A stretch of DNA of 64,000 nt, from the NCBI GenBank assembly GCA_963721005.1, contig CAVRHR010000009.1, positions 177,941 through 241,940 on the forward strand, given 5' to 3'. The translations under genes were made by a program, and so were the position numbers. Below, piece after piece: positions 25,308 to 33,516 of this stretch. Within the stretch, counting starts at the first letter, position 1. Each line of letters begins with the position of its first letter. The notes beneath the pieces are model-generated. The model had not been told where the DNA came from. It made no database searches and saw only the letters and a program-made list of their open reading frames with translations. This stretch comes from VAZQ01 sp963721005. GTDB lineage: Bacteria > Pseudomonadota > Alphaproteobacteria > Rhizobiales > Xanthobacteraceae.

Positions 25308-26119
25308 CCCTCGGACAGCGCGCAGCGGCCCGGGCCGGATGGGGGACGAACCGCCGGCGGAAGCGATTGCGCGACACTGTCGGTGTAATATTCGAGCTCG
25401 AAGCGGGCGTTGTCGGTGCGGAATCCGGGCGGGCCGTCGAGCGGCGGCAATTCGCTGGCCAGCGCGCCTTGCCACGCCAGCTTGCCATCGGCCGTCACCG
25501 TCAAATCATGGCCGTGCAGCGCAGCGCGCAGCGCGTGGGTTTCGCCCGGCCGTATCGGCGGCAGCTCGACGCGGTCTTGCGCCTTGAAATTCACATAGCC
25601 GCCGGCCCCGCACTGCGCATGGGTGTTCATGCCGGCATTGTGCTTGACGGACACCGCGACCGCGGCGTCCGGCTCGATGTGCCACATCGCATAGATGAGA
25701 TTGCAGGTGTCCTGCGCCCGCAGCTTGAGGCCGATCTGGCGCCGCAATTCGCCCGACGCCAGGGGCTTGCTGGTCTGGCTCGGCCCCAGATAGCGGAAGC
25801 GGATTTCCGCGGCCTGATCGGCGGCGCCTCCGGCCGTCGCGGCAAGGACCGCCCGCGAGCTCGGCGTCGCGACCGCCAGCCGGCCGCCCGGCAACATCGA
25901 GACCGCGCCATTGGTGACGCAAAGCGCGTCGCGATCGATCTGCCGCAGCGGCGAGGCGGAGTCGCTCCAAGCCAAGCCGCCAGGAAGGAAGATCGCGACC
26001 GCCAGAACGGCGGCGTCCGGGAGCCACCGGCGATGGCGCGCCAAAAATGCGAGGCCGCCCGACGCAGGCGGCCTCGTCTTGGGGGACAGTAGTTGCATCG
26101 GTTGCAGGGACCCGGACAC
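25301..26119 (-). CDS. Membrane-anchored periplasmic hypothetical protein, 272 aa
   Basis: One N-terminal helix (WLPDAAVLAVAIFLPGGLAW) is followed by about 220 extracytoplasmic residues. The middle resembles a jelly-roll carbohydrate-binding or LamG-like fold (EIRFRYLGPSQTSKPL; YAMWHIEPDAAVAVSVKHNA; GFRTDNARFELEYYTDSV), which is only a pattern-level guess. The likely start is GTG 26119, 1 nt after the stop of the upstream His-rich gene, with GGAG before it, so the two form an operon. ATG 26098 is an alternative. Confidence 0.6.
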   Translation of the reverse strand: MSGSLQPMQLLSPKTRPPASGGLAFLARHRRWLPDAAVLAVAIFLPGGLAWSDSASPLRQIDRDALCVTNGAVSMLPGGRLAVATPSSRAVLAATAGGAADQAAEIRFRYLGPSQTSKPLASGELRRQIGLKLRAQDTCNLIYAMWHIEPDAAVAVSVKHNAGMNTHAQCGAGGYVNFKAQDRVELPPIRPGETHALRAALHGHDLTVTADGKLAWQGALASELPPLDGPPGFRTDNARFELEYYTDSVAQSLPPAVRPPSGPGRCALSEGD

Positions 26120-26680
26120 TTAGCGGGCTCCAACAGCCTGTTGCGGGGCGGCGATCGCACTCTCCTTGGTGCAGATGTCCTGGAACAGCACGCTGCCGTC
26201 CGGCAGGCTCTGCTTGGTCAGGCAGTTGCAGGGTTCCGCGGCCAGCTGCGGCGAGACCGGCGCGGAGCTACGGGCCGGAGCGGCGGGCGCAGACACGCGG
26301 GCCGGGACACTCTGGGCCGGTGCCGCGACCACGGTGGTCTCCGGAATACCCTCGACTACGATCTCCGGGCCGCCGCGCCAGTTGTGCCAGTGGTTCCAGC
26401 CATGGTCGTGGTCATGGTCATGGTCATGGTCATGGTCGCCGCCGTTCGGGTTGACCGGCGGCCGCTTGGGAGGAAGCTGGTCGCACACCAGGCATTTGAA
26501 CGGCCCATGCAGGTTGCCGACCTTCTGCCAGGCCGGCGGCGCCGCCTGTTTGACCGGCTGGCCGATGCCCTTGATGGCGCCGGACGGAAAGTAGGGGAGC
26601 GCGCTGCTCGGGAGCGCGGTAACCGCAAGGGCCGCGGCCGCGATGGTCAGGGCGGATAACGTCTTGATAGTGATGTTCAT
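26120..26680 (-). CDS. Exported His-Asp-rich protein
   Basis: A 186-residue protein with a signal peptide (TLSALTIAAAALAVTALPSSA). It has a Cys pair CLVC, then a His-Asp tract (GGDHDHDHDHDHDHGWNHWH) at about residues 80-100, encoded by five or six ATGGTC/GTGGTC units read on the other strand. A second Cys cluster (PCNC, DIC) lies near the C-terminus. The tract should bind transition metals, suggesting a zinc, nickel or copper sponge or sensor outside the membrane. The start at 26680 opens the signal peptide. It is upstream of, and coupled to, the membrane-anchored protein gene at 26119. Confidence 0.65.
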   Translation of the reverse strand: MNITIKTLSALTIAAAALAVTALPSSALPYFPSGAIKGIGQPVKQAAPPAWQKVGNLHGPFKCLVCDQLPPKRPPVNPNGGDHDHDHDHDHDHGWNHWHNWRGGPEIVVEGIPETTVVAAPAQSVPARVSAPAAPARSSAPVSPQLAAEPCNCLTKQSLPDGSVLFQDICTKESAIAAPQQAVGAR

Positions 26681-26723
26681 CACACTGCTCTCTTTCGGTT
26701 TTGCGGAAGAGCGGGTATCGCTC

Positions 26724-26792
26724 TTCGATGACCGGACCCTAGGCGGCACCACGAACCGACGATGTGCTGGCCATCACGCGTTGGTCGATTGT
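26724..26792 (-). promoter_or_regulatory. Conserved upstream element, copy B
   Basis: Partner of the element at 25237-25307. It lies 44-112 bp before the start of the His-Asp-rich protein gene. The blocks CGATGTG.TGG.CATCACG and TTCGATGA are conserved with copy A. No classical sigma-70 -35/-10 pair is obvious within it. Confidence 0.5.
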
Positions 26793-26823
26793 GCGGGACC
26801 AGGGAGCAATGTTCGATCTGCTC

Positions 26824-27927
26824 TCAGCGTAAGTATTGCTTGTAAAGCTCTACCGACCGCGGCGTGAGCTGCTCGAGCCGCTCCGAGGTCAGCAACAGCT
26901 CCGGGATCCCGGCGTTGCGCGGCACCAGCATCTTCAGGCTCGGCGAAAGATCGACGCTCGGGTTGGAAGGAAAATATTCGGCGGCCTGCATCATCCGTTG
27001 CGCCTGCGTCGATAGAATGAAATCGACGAACAGCATGGCGGCATGGGGATGCCTCGTCCCCTTGAGCACCTGGATGCTGTCGCTCAGGCTTGGAATTGGG
27101 TCGAGCAGCACGGTGGCCGAGGGGGCGCCGCGGCCGGCGCTGATGACCGGATGGTGCGCCGAGATGCCAAGCCCGATCCAGTACTCGCCCAGGATGACCT
27201 GATCGACGACCTGGCGGTTGCTGGCGGCGAGCGGCGCGATGTCCTGCTGCGCCAGCCTGGCGAGGTAGGCCCGCGTCGGCTGCTCGCCCCGGGTCGCCAG
27301 CAAGGTGCTGATGGTGACGAGCGCGCCGCTCGCGTCCGAGCCGGCATGCCAGGCCATCTTGCCCTTCCATCGCGGATCGAGCAGGTCATCATAGCTGCGC
27401 GGCGCTGCAGCCGGCGCGATGAAATTGGTGTTGTAGCCGAGCCCGATATAGCGAAACCGGGTGGCGGCCCAGGTGCGATCGGGGGCGATGTCCTCGCCAG
27501 GCAGCGCTTGGAACATCGGCGAGTAGAACGGCAGCACGATTCTCGATCCGGCGACCGTAAAGGCGCCGAGGCCGCTGCCCTCGACCAGGTCGGCCTCCAG
27601 CGCATTCGCCTGCATCTCCGAAATCACCTTGACCAGGACCTGATTGCTGTCGCCGCGCCAGTATCGGGTCTTGATGAAGGGATATTTCCGCTCGAAGGCC
27701 TCGGTGAGCGGCCGCAGCAGCTGGTTCACGATCATGCCGGAATAGATGAGGAGCGTTCCCTCCCGGCGCGCCCCCTCCTCGAGCACCTGCTGCCGATCGG
27801 CGCCCTGGTAGTTGAGGATTTCATCCACGGTCAGCGCCCGCGCGGAAGCGGCGCCGAGTGCCGCCGCGACAGCCACCGCGGCTGCGGCAAGTCGCAGGCC
27901 GGGAGACGCGGTCGGGTACGAAGCCAT
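26824..27927 (-). CDS. Extracellular solute-binding protein (iron/Fbp-like class)
   Basis: A 367-residue protein with a signal (AAAAVAVAAALGAASARA). The periplasmic binding fold is of the AfuA/FbpA type: LLIYSGMIVNQLLRPLTEAF, KTRYWRGDSNQVLVKV, WKGKMAWHAGSDASGALV and a C-terminal YFPSNPSVDLSPS. Such proteins bind ferric iron or small organic ligands; the ligand here is not deducible. It lies 3 bp upstream of no transporter but next to the enolase-superfamily gene, so it may bind that enzyme's substrate. Confidence 0.78.
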   Translation of the reverse strand: MASYPTASPGLRLAAAAVAVAAALGAASARALTVDEILNYQGADRQQVLEEGARREGTLLIYSGMIVNQLLRPLTEAFERKYPFIKTRYWRGDSNQVLVKVISEMQANALEADLVEGSGLGAFTVAGSRIVLPFYSPMFQALPGEDIAPDRTWAATRFRYIGLGYNTNFIAPAAAPRSYDDLLDPRWKGKMAWHAGSDASGALVTISTLLATRGEQPTRAYLARLAQQDIAPLAASNRQVVDQVILGEYWIGLGISAHHPVISAGRGAPSATVLLDPIPSLSDSIQVLKGTRHPHAAMLFVDFILSTQAQRMMQAAEYFPSNPSVDLSPSLKMLVPRNAGIPELLLTSERLEQLTPRSVELYKQYLR

Positions 27928-27930
27928 GGG

Positions 27931-29010
27931 TCAGCCCGCAAGCCCGACGCGGGCGGCTTGGGCGATCTGGCTCTGCGCGTCCGCGCGCAGGCTGGCGCCG
28001 GAGCCGATGCCGGCCGGCAGCCGGATCACGCCGTTCTGGTTCTCGACACCTTCGGTGATGTCGTTCTGCAGCCGCACGAACTCGCCGAACTCGCAGGCGA
28101 AGCTGAGGTTGGGCAGGCTGGCGGCGAGATGCATGGCCTGCGCGGTCAGCAGCCTGGGGCCCACATGGGCGCCCAGCCGGCACGGAATGTCGGCAGCCTC
28201 GCAAATGCGCGCGGCTGCGAGCGTATTGCGCAAGCCGCCGAGCTTCGGGACCTTGAGGCTCACCAGATCGACGATGCGGCCGGACACCAGCCTGAAGACA
28301 TCGCGGACCGAGCCGGCGCTCTCGTCGGCCTCGACCGCAATCGGGGAATGATCGGTCACGAATTTGAGCCCGGCATGATCGTCGGCGCCGCAGGGCTGCT
28401 CAAAAATCTCCACGCCGAGGTCGGCGACCTTGTGGGCGAGCCGGACCGCGGCCTTGGGCTTGTAAGCCTGGTTGGCGTCGATCGTGAGCCTGATCTCGGG
28501 GCCCACCGCCTCGCGGATCGCGCGCACGCGCGCCGCGTCGAGCTCAACCCGCCCGTCGACCTTGATCTTGATGTCGCGATAGCCGGCATCGATCAACTCG
28601 CGCGCCTTGGCGGCCATCTCGACGGGCGGCTTGAGCGAGAGCACGCGCAGCACCGGAAATTCGCCCCGCAGCTTGCCGCCGAACAGCGTGCAGAGCGGCA
28701 CGCCGAGCGCCCGCGCCGCAATCTCATGGAGCGCACAGTCGATCGCCGCCTTGGCCTGGTTCATGCCGCGCAGCCGATGATCGAGATCGACCATGATGGC
28801 TTCGCTGTCGAATGGGTCGCGCCCGAGCAGCGGCTTGGTGAAATCATCGAGCACGCCTTTGAGGCCCTCGCGGCTCGCCCCCATGTGCTTGGTGGCGGAG
28901 GCATAGCCGTAGCCGAGCGTGCCGTCGTCGGCCGTGATCCCAACCAGCCAGCCGTGCGAAACCCGGTTGGCGTGGATTGCGAACCGCCATTTCGGATCCG
29001 CCTGCGGCAT
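27931..29010 (-). CDS. Enolase-superfamily enzyme (mandelate racemase/muconate lactonizing type)
   Basis: The protein has the barrel motifs of this superfamily: DIKIKV (Lys-x-Lys), IDANQA, EIFEQP, VEADES and LSLKVPKLGG. The reaction abstracts a proton next to a carboxylate, but the substrate is unknown. The coded frame starts at ATG 29010, which has no ribosome site. An ATG at 29047 with GGGAGA upstream reads MKIDRV and would join the family sequence (EILPADMPQ) if one base near 29029 were absent. So the true start is probably 29047 with an apparent 1-base insertion. It lies 3 bp from the solute-binding protein gene, suggesting a shared uptake and degradation operon. Confidence 0.78.
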   Translation of the reverse strand: MPQADPKWRFAIHANRVSHGWLVGITADDGTLGYGYASATKHMGASREGLKGVLDDFTKPLLGRDPFDSEAIMVDLDHRLRGMNQAKAAIDCALHEIAARALGVPLCTLFGGKLRGEFPVLRVLSLKPPVEMAAKARELIDAGYRDIKIKVDGRVELDAARVRAIREAVGPEIRLTIDANQAYKPKAAVRLAHKVADLGVEIFEQPCGADDHAGLKFVTDHSPIAVEADESAGSVRDVFRLVSGRIVDLVSLKVPKLGGLRNTLAAARICEAADIPCRLGAHVGPRLLTAQAMHLAASLPNLSFACEFGEFVRLQNDITEGVENQNGVIRLPAGIGSGASLRADAQSQIAQAARVGLAG

Positions 29011-29206
29011 GTCGGCCGGCAGTATCTCGAACTCGGTCGATCTTCATGGGCCCGGTCTCCCACAGCGACGGCGCGTGCGGCACCAGCGAACCTAAGCTTA
29101 GGAAAATAACGGCCCTGCGTATACCGGTCTCGCTCGAGGACGACGCAAGTCCGCCGGCCGGAGCTGCAGCGGGTAGTCGCATGGAATCAAACAAAAGCCC
29201 GCCGGA

Positions 29207-29240
29207 GCCTGCCCCGACCCGATCCGGGGCGGGGATGACA
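29207..29240. repeat. Short palindromic GC-rich intergenic repeat
   Basis: Inverted repeat in the intergenic region (CCCGA...CGGGG pairs, then GATGACA), of the kind scattered in bradyrhizobia-like genomes and also seen at 54812 and 56639. It lies between an enolase-superfamily gene and a hydrolase gene. Confidence 0.3.
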
Positions 29241-29257
29241 CTTGAGGATGATCGGCG

Positions 29258-30070
29258 TTAGCCGGCTTCCATCAGAAACTCGCGGATCACGCGGTGCGTC
29301 GTGACCGGGTCGGCGTAAAGATAGTAGTGGCCCTGGCGCGGGATGACGGCGAGCCTGGCGCCGTGAATTGCCGCGGCGAGCCGCTCGGCGAATTGCTTGT
29401 GTGTCGTGCCATGCATCGCGCCATGATCCTCATCGTCCCCGATAATGACCAGAGTCGGAATCCGGATATCCTTCAGACGCGGCGTCGCATCAAATTCACA
29501 CCGGCCCACCACGTGCCCGAGAAAGACCGCAAGCGGCGGCGGATTGGCCAGCATTACCTCGAGGATGCGATCGACAATCTGGGGATTGGCCTGCACGAAT
29601 TTCTTGGTGAAGCCGACGTCGACCGAGTGCTCGCGCACATAACGCTGATAGCCCTTCGTCACCATCTCCACGCACATTTCGACCGGGATGCCCTTGGCAC
29701 CGTGCGCCCCGCCCGAGGACGCCAAAATGAGCTTGCTCACCAGCGCAGGGTGATCAAGCGCGAGCATCTGGGCCACCCGGCCGCCATTCGAATGGCCGAG
29801 CACGACCGCGTCACGGGCATCGAGGTGCTGGAGCAGCGCGGCGGCATCAGCCGTGAGCCGCCGGATGGTGAAGTCCGATCCGCCGGCGGTCGATTTTCCG
29901 GTGCCGCGCTGGTCGTAGATGATTACCCGATGATCCCGGGAGAATTCGGCCACCTGGTGGAGCTTCCAGGCTTCGCCATGTCCCGCGGTCCGGGCGATGA
30001 ACAGGAACGGCCTTCCCGCGCCATACGTTTCATAGTGCAGGTTCGCTCCGTCGACGTGCAGCGATGGCAT
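29258..30070 (-). CDS. Alpha/beta hydrolase
   Basis: This 270-residue protein has the fold's landmarks: oxyanion-side FLFIARTAGHG, IIYDQRGTGKST, nucleophile elbow GHSNGG, a mid-chain Asp in LVIIGDDEDHG and a catalytic His in IPRQGHYYLYAD. The substrate is not predictable; an ester or C-C bond is likely. ATG 30070 (MPSLHVDGANLHYETYG) starts at the first beta strand; an in-frame start at 30202 adds unrelated residues. The 247 bp to the divergent DUF6282 gene should hold two promoters. Confidence 0.85.
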   Translation of the reverse strand: MPSLHVDGANLHYETYGAGRPFLFIARTAGHGEAWKLHQVAEFSRDHRVIIYDQRGTGKSTAGGSDFTIRRLTADAAALLQHLDARDAVVLGHSNGGRVAQMLALDHPALVSKLILASSGGAHGAKGIPVEMCVEMVTKGYQRYVREHSVDVGFTKKFVQANPQIVDRILEVMLANPPPLAVFLGHVVGRCEFDATPRLKDIRIPTLVIIGDDEDHGAMHGTTHKQFAERLAAAIHGARLAVIPRQGHYYLYADPVTTHRVIREFLMEAG

Positions 30071-30317
30071 GCTCCGCTCTCCAGGCCGCCGTTTCGCCCC
30101 AGGCGTCGGCGCCGGGCACAAGCATCCGCAATGAGGCCGGATGCCGTCAAGGCGCGCAGCCGGCGACAGGGTTGCGAGCGCCCGGGTGGTCATGTCGGCC
30201 ATAACCGGCTACGCCACGGCAGAATTCTCGATTTCATTTTTGCCGCCGCGTGGGTTACGGTAGCGGCTTCATCGTGCACGAATTCCGCAGGATCCTAGCT
30301 GCAGGGAGCAAGAGGCC

Positions 30318-31415
30318 ATGAAGGACGCAATCGTCCCGCCGGGGCGTTTCGAGAACAACAATGCCACCCCCACCCGCGAGCGCGCGGTCGCGTCCTATCC
30401 GGCCCGGCGGAGCTACAAGCCGTACATTCAGAAGCCCCCGCACGTCGAGGCGGTCCGCGGCATGATCGACATCCACTGTCATGCCGAGCATGGTCAGCAG
30501 GATGCGCTGGCGGTCGCCAAGCTGGCGTCGGAAAGTGGCATGTATGGGATTCTTTACAAGTCGATCGGCAGGGAGGACAAGCGGTCCGCCGGACCTATGG
30601 ACGACGTTCGGCAACTGCTCGAGGATCTCGACCGGTGGTCGGACGAAACCGGGATTGCCCCCATCAAGACCTGGGGCGGCTATGCGCTCTGCCGTGACGG
30701 CAAGCCGCCGAGCCGGGAGAAGGTGACGAGCCAGGTCAAGGCCGGCGTGTCCGCGTTCTGGCTGGCTTTGGCCAATCACGCCAATACCTACTTCGTCGTC
30801 GGCGGCAAGGTCAGGCGTTGGGATCCGACGGCGGATTCCAAGGCGCATTCCGATCCGCTGCCGTGGGAGCAGGCCCTGAAATACGGCCACCATGCGCTCG
30901 ACGAGAAGGGACGGTTGAAACCCGAATACGACGAAGCGATCCGGATCGTCGCCGACAACGACCGCGCGCTCTCATTCGGCCACTCGACCCACCAGGAGAT
31001 CTTCGCCCTGGCCGAGCTGGTCGACAAGCTCAGCTTCAAGCGGGCCTTCATCGACCATCCGTTCAGTCCCTTCGTCGACATCACGGTCGAGCAGATGAAA
31101 CAGCTCTCCAAGGCCGGCATTCATTTCAACTTCACCTATGACGAGCTGTCCCCCATGCTCGGCGTCGATCCCGGCAAGATGTATGCGGCGATCAGGACTG
31201 TGGGGGTCGAACATTTCACGCTGTCCAGCGACGCCGGCGACACGGTGTTCCCGAACTCCGTGGAAGCGATGCGGCAGCTCAGCGGGTACATGATGGCATT
31301 CGGCATCACGCAGAACGAGATCGAGACCCTGTGCATCAGCAATCCGGCATTTATCGTCGGCGCTGATCCGGCGGAGGCGTTGAAGCGCGGGAGAGAGCTG
31401 GAAGCCGCCGCCTGA
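30318..31415 (+). CDS. DUF6282 amidohydrolase-like protein, full copy
   Basis: This 365-residue protein has the metal-binding start of amidohydrolases (MIDIHCHAEHGQ), a later AFIDHPFSPF and a distal SSDAGD, so a metal-dependent hydrolase is likely. Substrate unknown. It is complete. A second, diverged 3' fragment of the same gene, about 90 percent identical over 204 bp, lies at 33514-33717 across a 2.1 kb insert. That indicates two tandem paralogues, the second cut by insertion. Confidence 0.78.
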   Translation: MKDAIVPPGRFENNNATPTRERAVASYPARRSYKPYIQKPPHVEAVRGMIDIHCHAEHGQQDALAVAKLASESGMYGILYKSIGREDKRSAGPMDDVRQLLEDLDRWSDETGIAPIKTWGGYALCRDGKPPSREKVTSQVKAGVSAFWLALANHANTYFVVGGKVRRWDPTADSKAHSDPLPWEQALKYGHHALDEKGRLKPEYDEAIRIVADNDRALSFGHSTHQEIFALAELVDKLSFKRAFIDHPFSPFVDITVEQMKQLSKAGIHFNFTYDELSPMLGVDPGKMYAAIRTVGVEHFTLSSDAGDTVFPNSVEAMRQLSGYMMAFGITQNEIETLCISNPAFIVGADPAEALKRGRELEAAA

Positions 31416-31490
31416 ACGGCAGCGGGCGGCACAACCACCCGGGCCGCCCCAGGCGGCTCTCGCGCGCGCAACCTGCAGGGTTGTTGATTT

Positions 31491-31515
31491 TGCTGGAGCC
31501 GCAAGAGGGATTCGA
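31491..31515. other. tRNA-Thr 3'-end fragment (attachment-site-like)
   Basis: The sequence TGCTGGAGCCGCAAGAGGGA and next five bases match the 3' end of the tRNA-Thr gene at 51418-51443, with one substitution and one missing T. The match includes bases outside the mature tRNA. It lies right after the DUF6282 gene and just before the minus-strand gene cluster, as expected for a scar left by an element that integrates in tRNA genes. Confidence 0.6.
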
Positions 31516-31517
31516 CG

Positions 31518-31718
31518 CTAATCCCCAAGCACGCAGAGTCGACACTTCTTGCAGCGGACCATCAGGCCGTTCGCCGCCGCGTAGAGCACTGTACAGACCT
31601 CAGAATCGCCGCAGTACGTGATGCGCGTCGATGGTGCCGGATTGGAACGTTTGGGACCGCCGATCGCGAGCCATTTCAGAACCGATTGGCGCCCGACCCT
31701 ACTGAAGTTGATCTCCAT
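31518..31718 (-). CDS. Small Cys-rich protein, 66 aa
   Basis: The 66-residue frame starts MEINFSRVGRQSVLKWLAIG and ends with CKKCRLC. It resembles a small zinc-binding or nucleic-acid-associated domain, with ITYCGD and two further Cys. Its ATG overlaps the last 20 bp of the upstream gene in another frame, typical of translational coupling. It is the third gene of the unit 33302-31518. No family recognised. Confidence 0.5.
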   Translation of the reverse strand: MEINFSRVGRQSVLKWLAIGGPKRSNPAPSTRITYCGDSEVCTVLYAAANGLMVRCKKCRLCVLGD

Positions 31719-32307
31719 GCCAGGTATCGAAGTCCGGAGCAATCCAAAGCAGGAAGGCCGGTGCATTTCCGTCCGCCACATCGAGTAAGGTGAGATTGTA
31801 GACGTAAGCACCGTCCTCAACCCTGGAGAAACCGACCACCCATACGGCGTCGAACAGCAGCGGATTCGGCAAGGTTTTCGCTACTTCATTCGGAAACCAA
31901 GCTCCCGCTGCAGGCGTGTCGAGAAGCACGACCAGATTCTTTCCGCGACAATAGGCCACCCCGTTGGCTTGCTTGCGATTGATCGCATCCAGGATGAGCG
32001 TCTTAGCGTTTGCCCCTGTGTTATGCTGCGAGACATAGACGTGCTCGGTTTGCCAAGTCTGCCCGGTGGCTTCGTCGCGAATGATGCCGTCGCCGCCAAC
32101 CGGGTCACTGTAGAACACAAGCTTGCGGCTCTCGATCATCTCGAGGGTTGCGCACAAAAGCCAGTTCGCCAGCATCTCACGCGGGCGCATGTCGCCGAAT
32201 TTCCCAAGCGGCTTCCCGGTCTGAAGATGCCGGGGGTCGCGTACCATCGGCTCAATCTCCTTGAGCGCGACCGCGGGGCTCTTGAAACGGGTGACGGGAT
32301 ATTTCAC
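31699..32307 (-). CDS. Unknown protein of the HEPN-like gene cluster, 202 aa
   Basis: A soluble 202-residue protein beginning MKYPVTRFKSPAVALKEIEP. The centre has the strand-like run DGIIRDEATGQTWQTEHVYV, then YCRGKNLVVLLD and FDAVWVVGFSRVEDG, which look like a small alpha/beta core. A restriction-endonuclease-like fold is possible but no PD-(D/E)xK triad is clear. It starts 4 bp after the upstream HEPN-like gene's stop and overlaps the downstream Cys-rich gene, so the three form one operon. Confidence 0.6.
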   Translation of the reverse strand: MKYPVTRFKSPAVALKEIEPMVRDPRHLQTGKPLGKFGDMRPREMLANWLLCATLEMIESRKLVFYSDPVGGDGIIRDEATGQTWQTEHVYVSQHNTGANAKTLILDAINRKQANGVAYCRGKNLVVLLDTPAAGAWFPNEVAKTLPNPLLFDAVWVVGFSRVEDGAYVYNLTLLDVADGNAPAFLLWIAPDFDTWHGDQLQ

Positions 32308-32311
32308 AGGA

Positions 32312-32887
32312 TTAGGCCGCAGCCACTCTTGCGCGGACGATCAATTCTTCTTCCACGCCTGCGGCATAGGCATCGCGCTCGCGGCTGAGTGCGTCCCAGA
32401 ACGCGGCAGCGTCGCCCTTGTGGCCCGGCTGCTCCGCCGGCTGACCCAGATGTTCGAACTGATCGAACTGCGCGACCGGCGCGAGACCGTTCAGGCGGCC
32501 GCCCGCGAACAGCGCGTAAGCCGAGATGGCTTCCGTCGAGCGCACGAGGGTTCTGATCGCCTCACTGATCTTGTCTGCGGTGACGAGGCCCTCCTCGATC
32601 TGCCTCCGCCTGTCCGGTCCGCCCGCGTGCGCAAGATAAGCATGGCCCCAGTCGGCGAGTTCTTCAGCGCCGCTGCCGTCAAGCCAGTTCTCGATCGTGG
32701 CAAGCAGAGCCGTCGGCAGACGGTCTTCGCGCGCGCGGTTACCTGGATTGATCCCGGCGAGGCGGTCGAACTGCTCGTGCGCCATGCGCGACGTCGCCCA
32801 CGCTTCCGCCCCCGTGGTCGATGCCCAAAATGCGCCTTGGCCTGCACGCGCCGCCATCTCCTTCACCATGACGGCGTCGAGAGTCAT
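32312..32887 (-). CDS. C-terminal part of HEPN/AbiU2-like protein (frame 2)
   Basis: This frame contains MTLDAVMVKEMAARAGQGAF and, later, ATSRMAHEQFD plus WGHAYLAHAGGPDRRRQIEE, where spaced Arg and His resemble HEPN RNase-type motifs. Its natural upstream half is in a different frame at 32885-33302. Joining them needs removal of one base near 32880-32884. As it stands it could start at ATG 32887. The whole protein would be about 329 aa. The HEPN assignment is weak and pattern-based. Confidence 0.5.
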   Translation of the reverse strand: MTLDAVMVKEMAARAGQGAFWASTTGAEAWATSRMAHEQFDRLAGINPGNRAREDRLPTALLATIENWLDGSGAEELADWGHAYLAHAGGPDRRRQIEEGLVTADKISEAIRTLVRSTEAISAYALFAGGRLNGLAPVAQFDQFEHLGQPAEQPGHKGDAAAFWDALSRERDAYAAGVEEELIVRARVAAA

Positions 32888-33302
32888 AGGGGAGTCCGTC
32901 GTGGCAGACGCAGTTCTCGCGCGTGAACAGCTGCCAATTGCTGCGCATGTCGATGATGAGGCGCCGCAAGGAGATAACGCCGGATGTTTTGTCCAGCAGC
33001 CGCCTGATGCCGAGCACCTGTCTTGCCACATAGCCCTGAATAACCTGCTCGGCGATCAGCGTGTTTTGGAGACAGCTCGCCTCGTTCTTGTCCTCCTGGC
33101 GGATGACGAGTTGGCGCAAAGTCCTGTAGGATACATCGGTCCAGACCATCGAGGACAGGTTTGTCCAGATGGCGTGGTGCTCGTCGGCATCGAGCCAAGT
33201 CAGCCACTGGCGCCGTTTCGCGCGGTAGGATTTAAGCTGCGAGCGCCGCTCGGACGGCATATCGCATTGGGCGATCAGGAATTTGTAGTCGTGGTCTTTC
33301 AT
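32739..33302 (-). CDS. N-terminal part of HEPN/AbiU2-like protein (frame 1)
   Basis: Begins MKDHDYKFLIAQCDMPSERR and reads through HHAIWTNLSSMVWTDVSYRT, EDKNEASCLQNTLIAEQVIQ and ISLRRLIIDMRSNW, an all-helical pattern reminiscent of AbiU2-type abortive-infection proteins. The meaningful frame ends near 32885; the remaining codons to 32739 read out of frame through the second half. A single extra base near 32882 separates the two halves. First gene of a three-gene operon. Confidence 0.5.
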   Translation of the reverse strand: MKDHDYKFLIAQCDMPSERRSQLKSYRAKRRQWLTWLDADEHHAIWTNLSSMVWTDVSYRTLRQLVIRQEDKNEASCLQNTLIAEQVIQGYVARQVLGIRRLLDKTSGVISLRRLIIDMRSNWQLFTRENCVCHDGLPYDSRRRHGEGDGGACRPRRILGIDHGGGSVGDVAHGARAVRPPRRDQSR

Positions 33303-33432
33303 GGGTATTGGCTTTCGCCTCAATCAGTTCGAGTCGGATGTTGCGCGCAGCATATATCACAATTTTCCTGGAGCCTCCTCCCTTCGGTCGGCCACTCTCT
33401 AGGAGAGGGCAACCGCCCGCACGGAGCCGCAT

Positions 33433-33516
33433 CAGTTCCATCAGACGCTGGGCCGCAACCCCGATCATCTCCCGCAACAGCTCCGCGTCGGAGGTCTGCT
33501 CGAACAGCGTACGCAC
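33433..33516 (-). pseudogene. IS256-family transposase N-terminal remnant
   Basis: RTLFEQTSDAELLREMIGVA and the following AQRLMEL match the conserved start of IS256-type transposases (…DADLLREMI.FAAQRLMEL). After MEL the family sequence stops, and no catalytic DDE part is present. The remnant abuts the truncated DUF6282 fragment at 33514, marking a rearrangement junction. Confidence 0.65.

Noticed and set aside
26401..26440. ATGGTC repeats as a CRISPR or regulatory array
   Set aside because: They are in-frame codons of the His-Asp tract and have no spacers.
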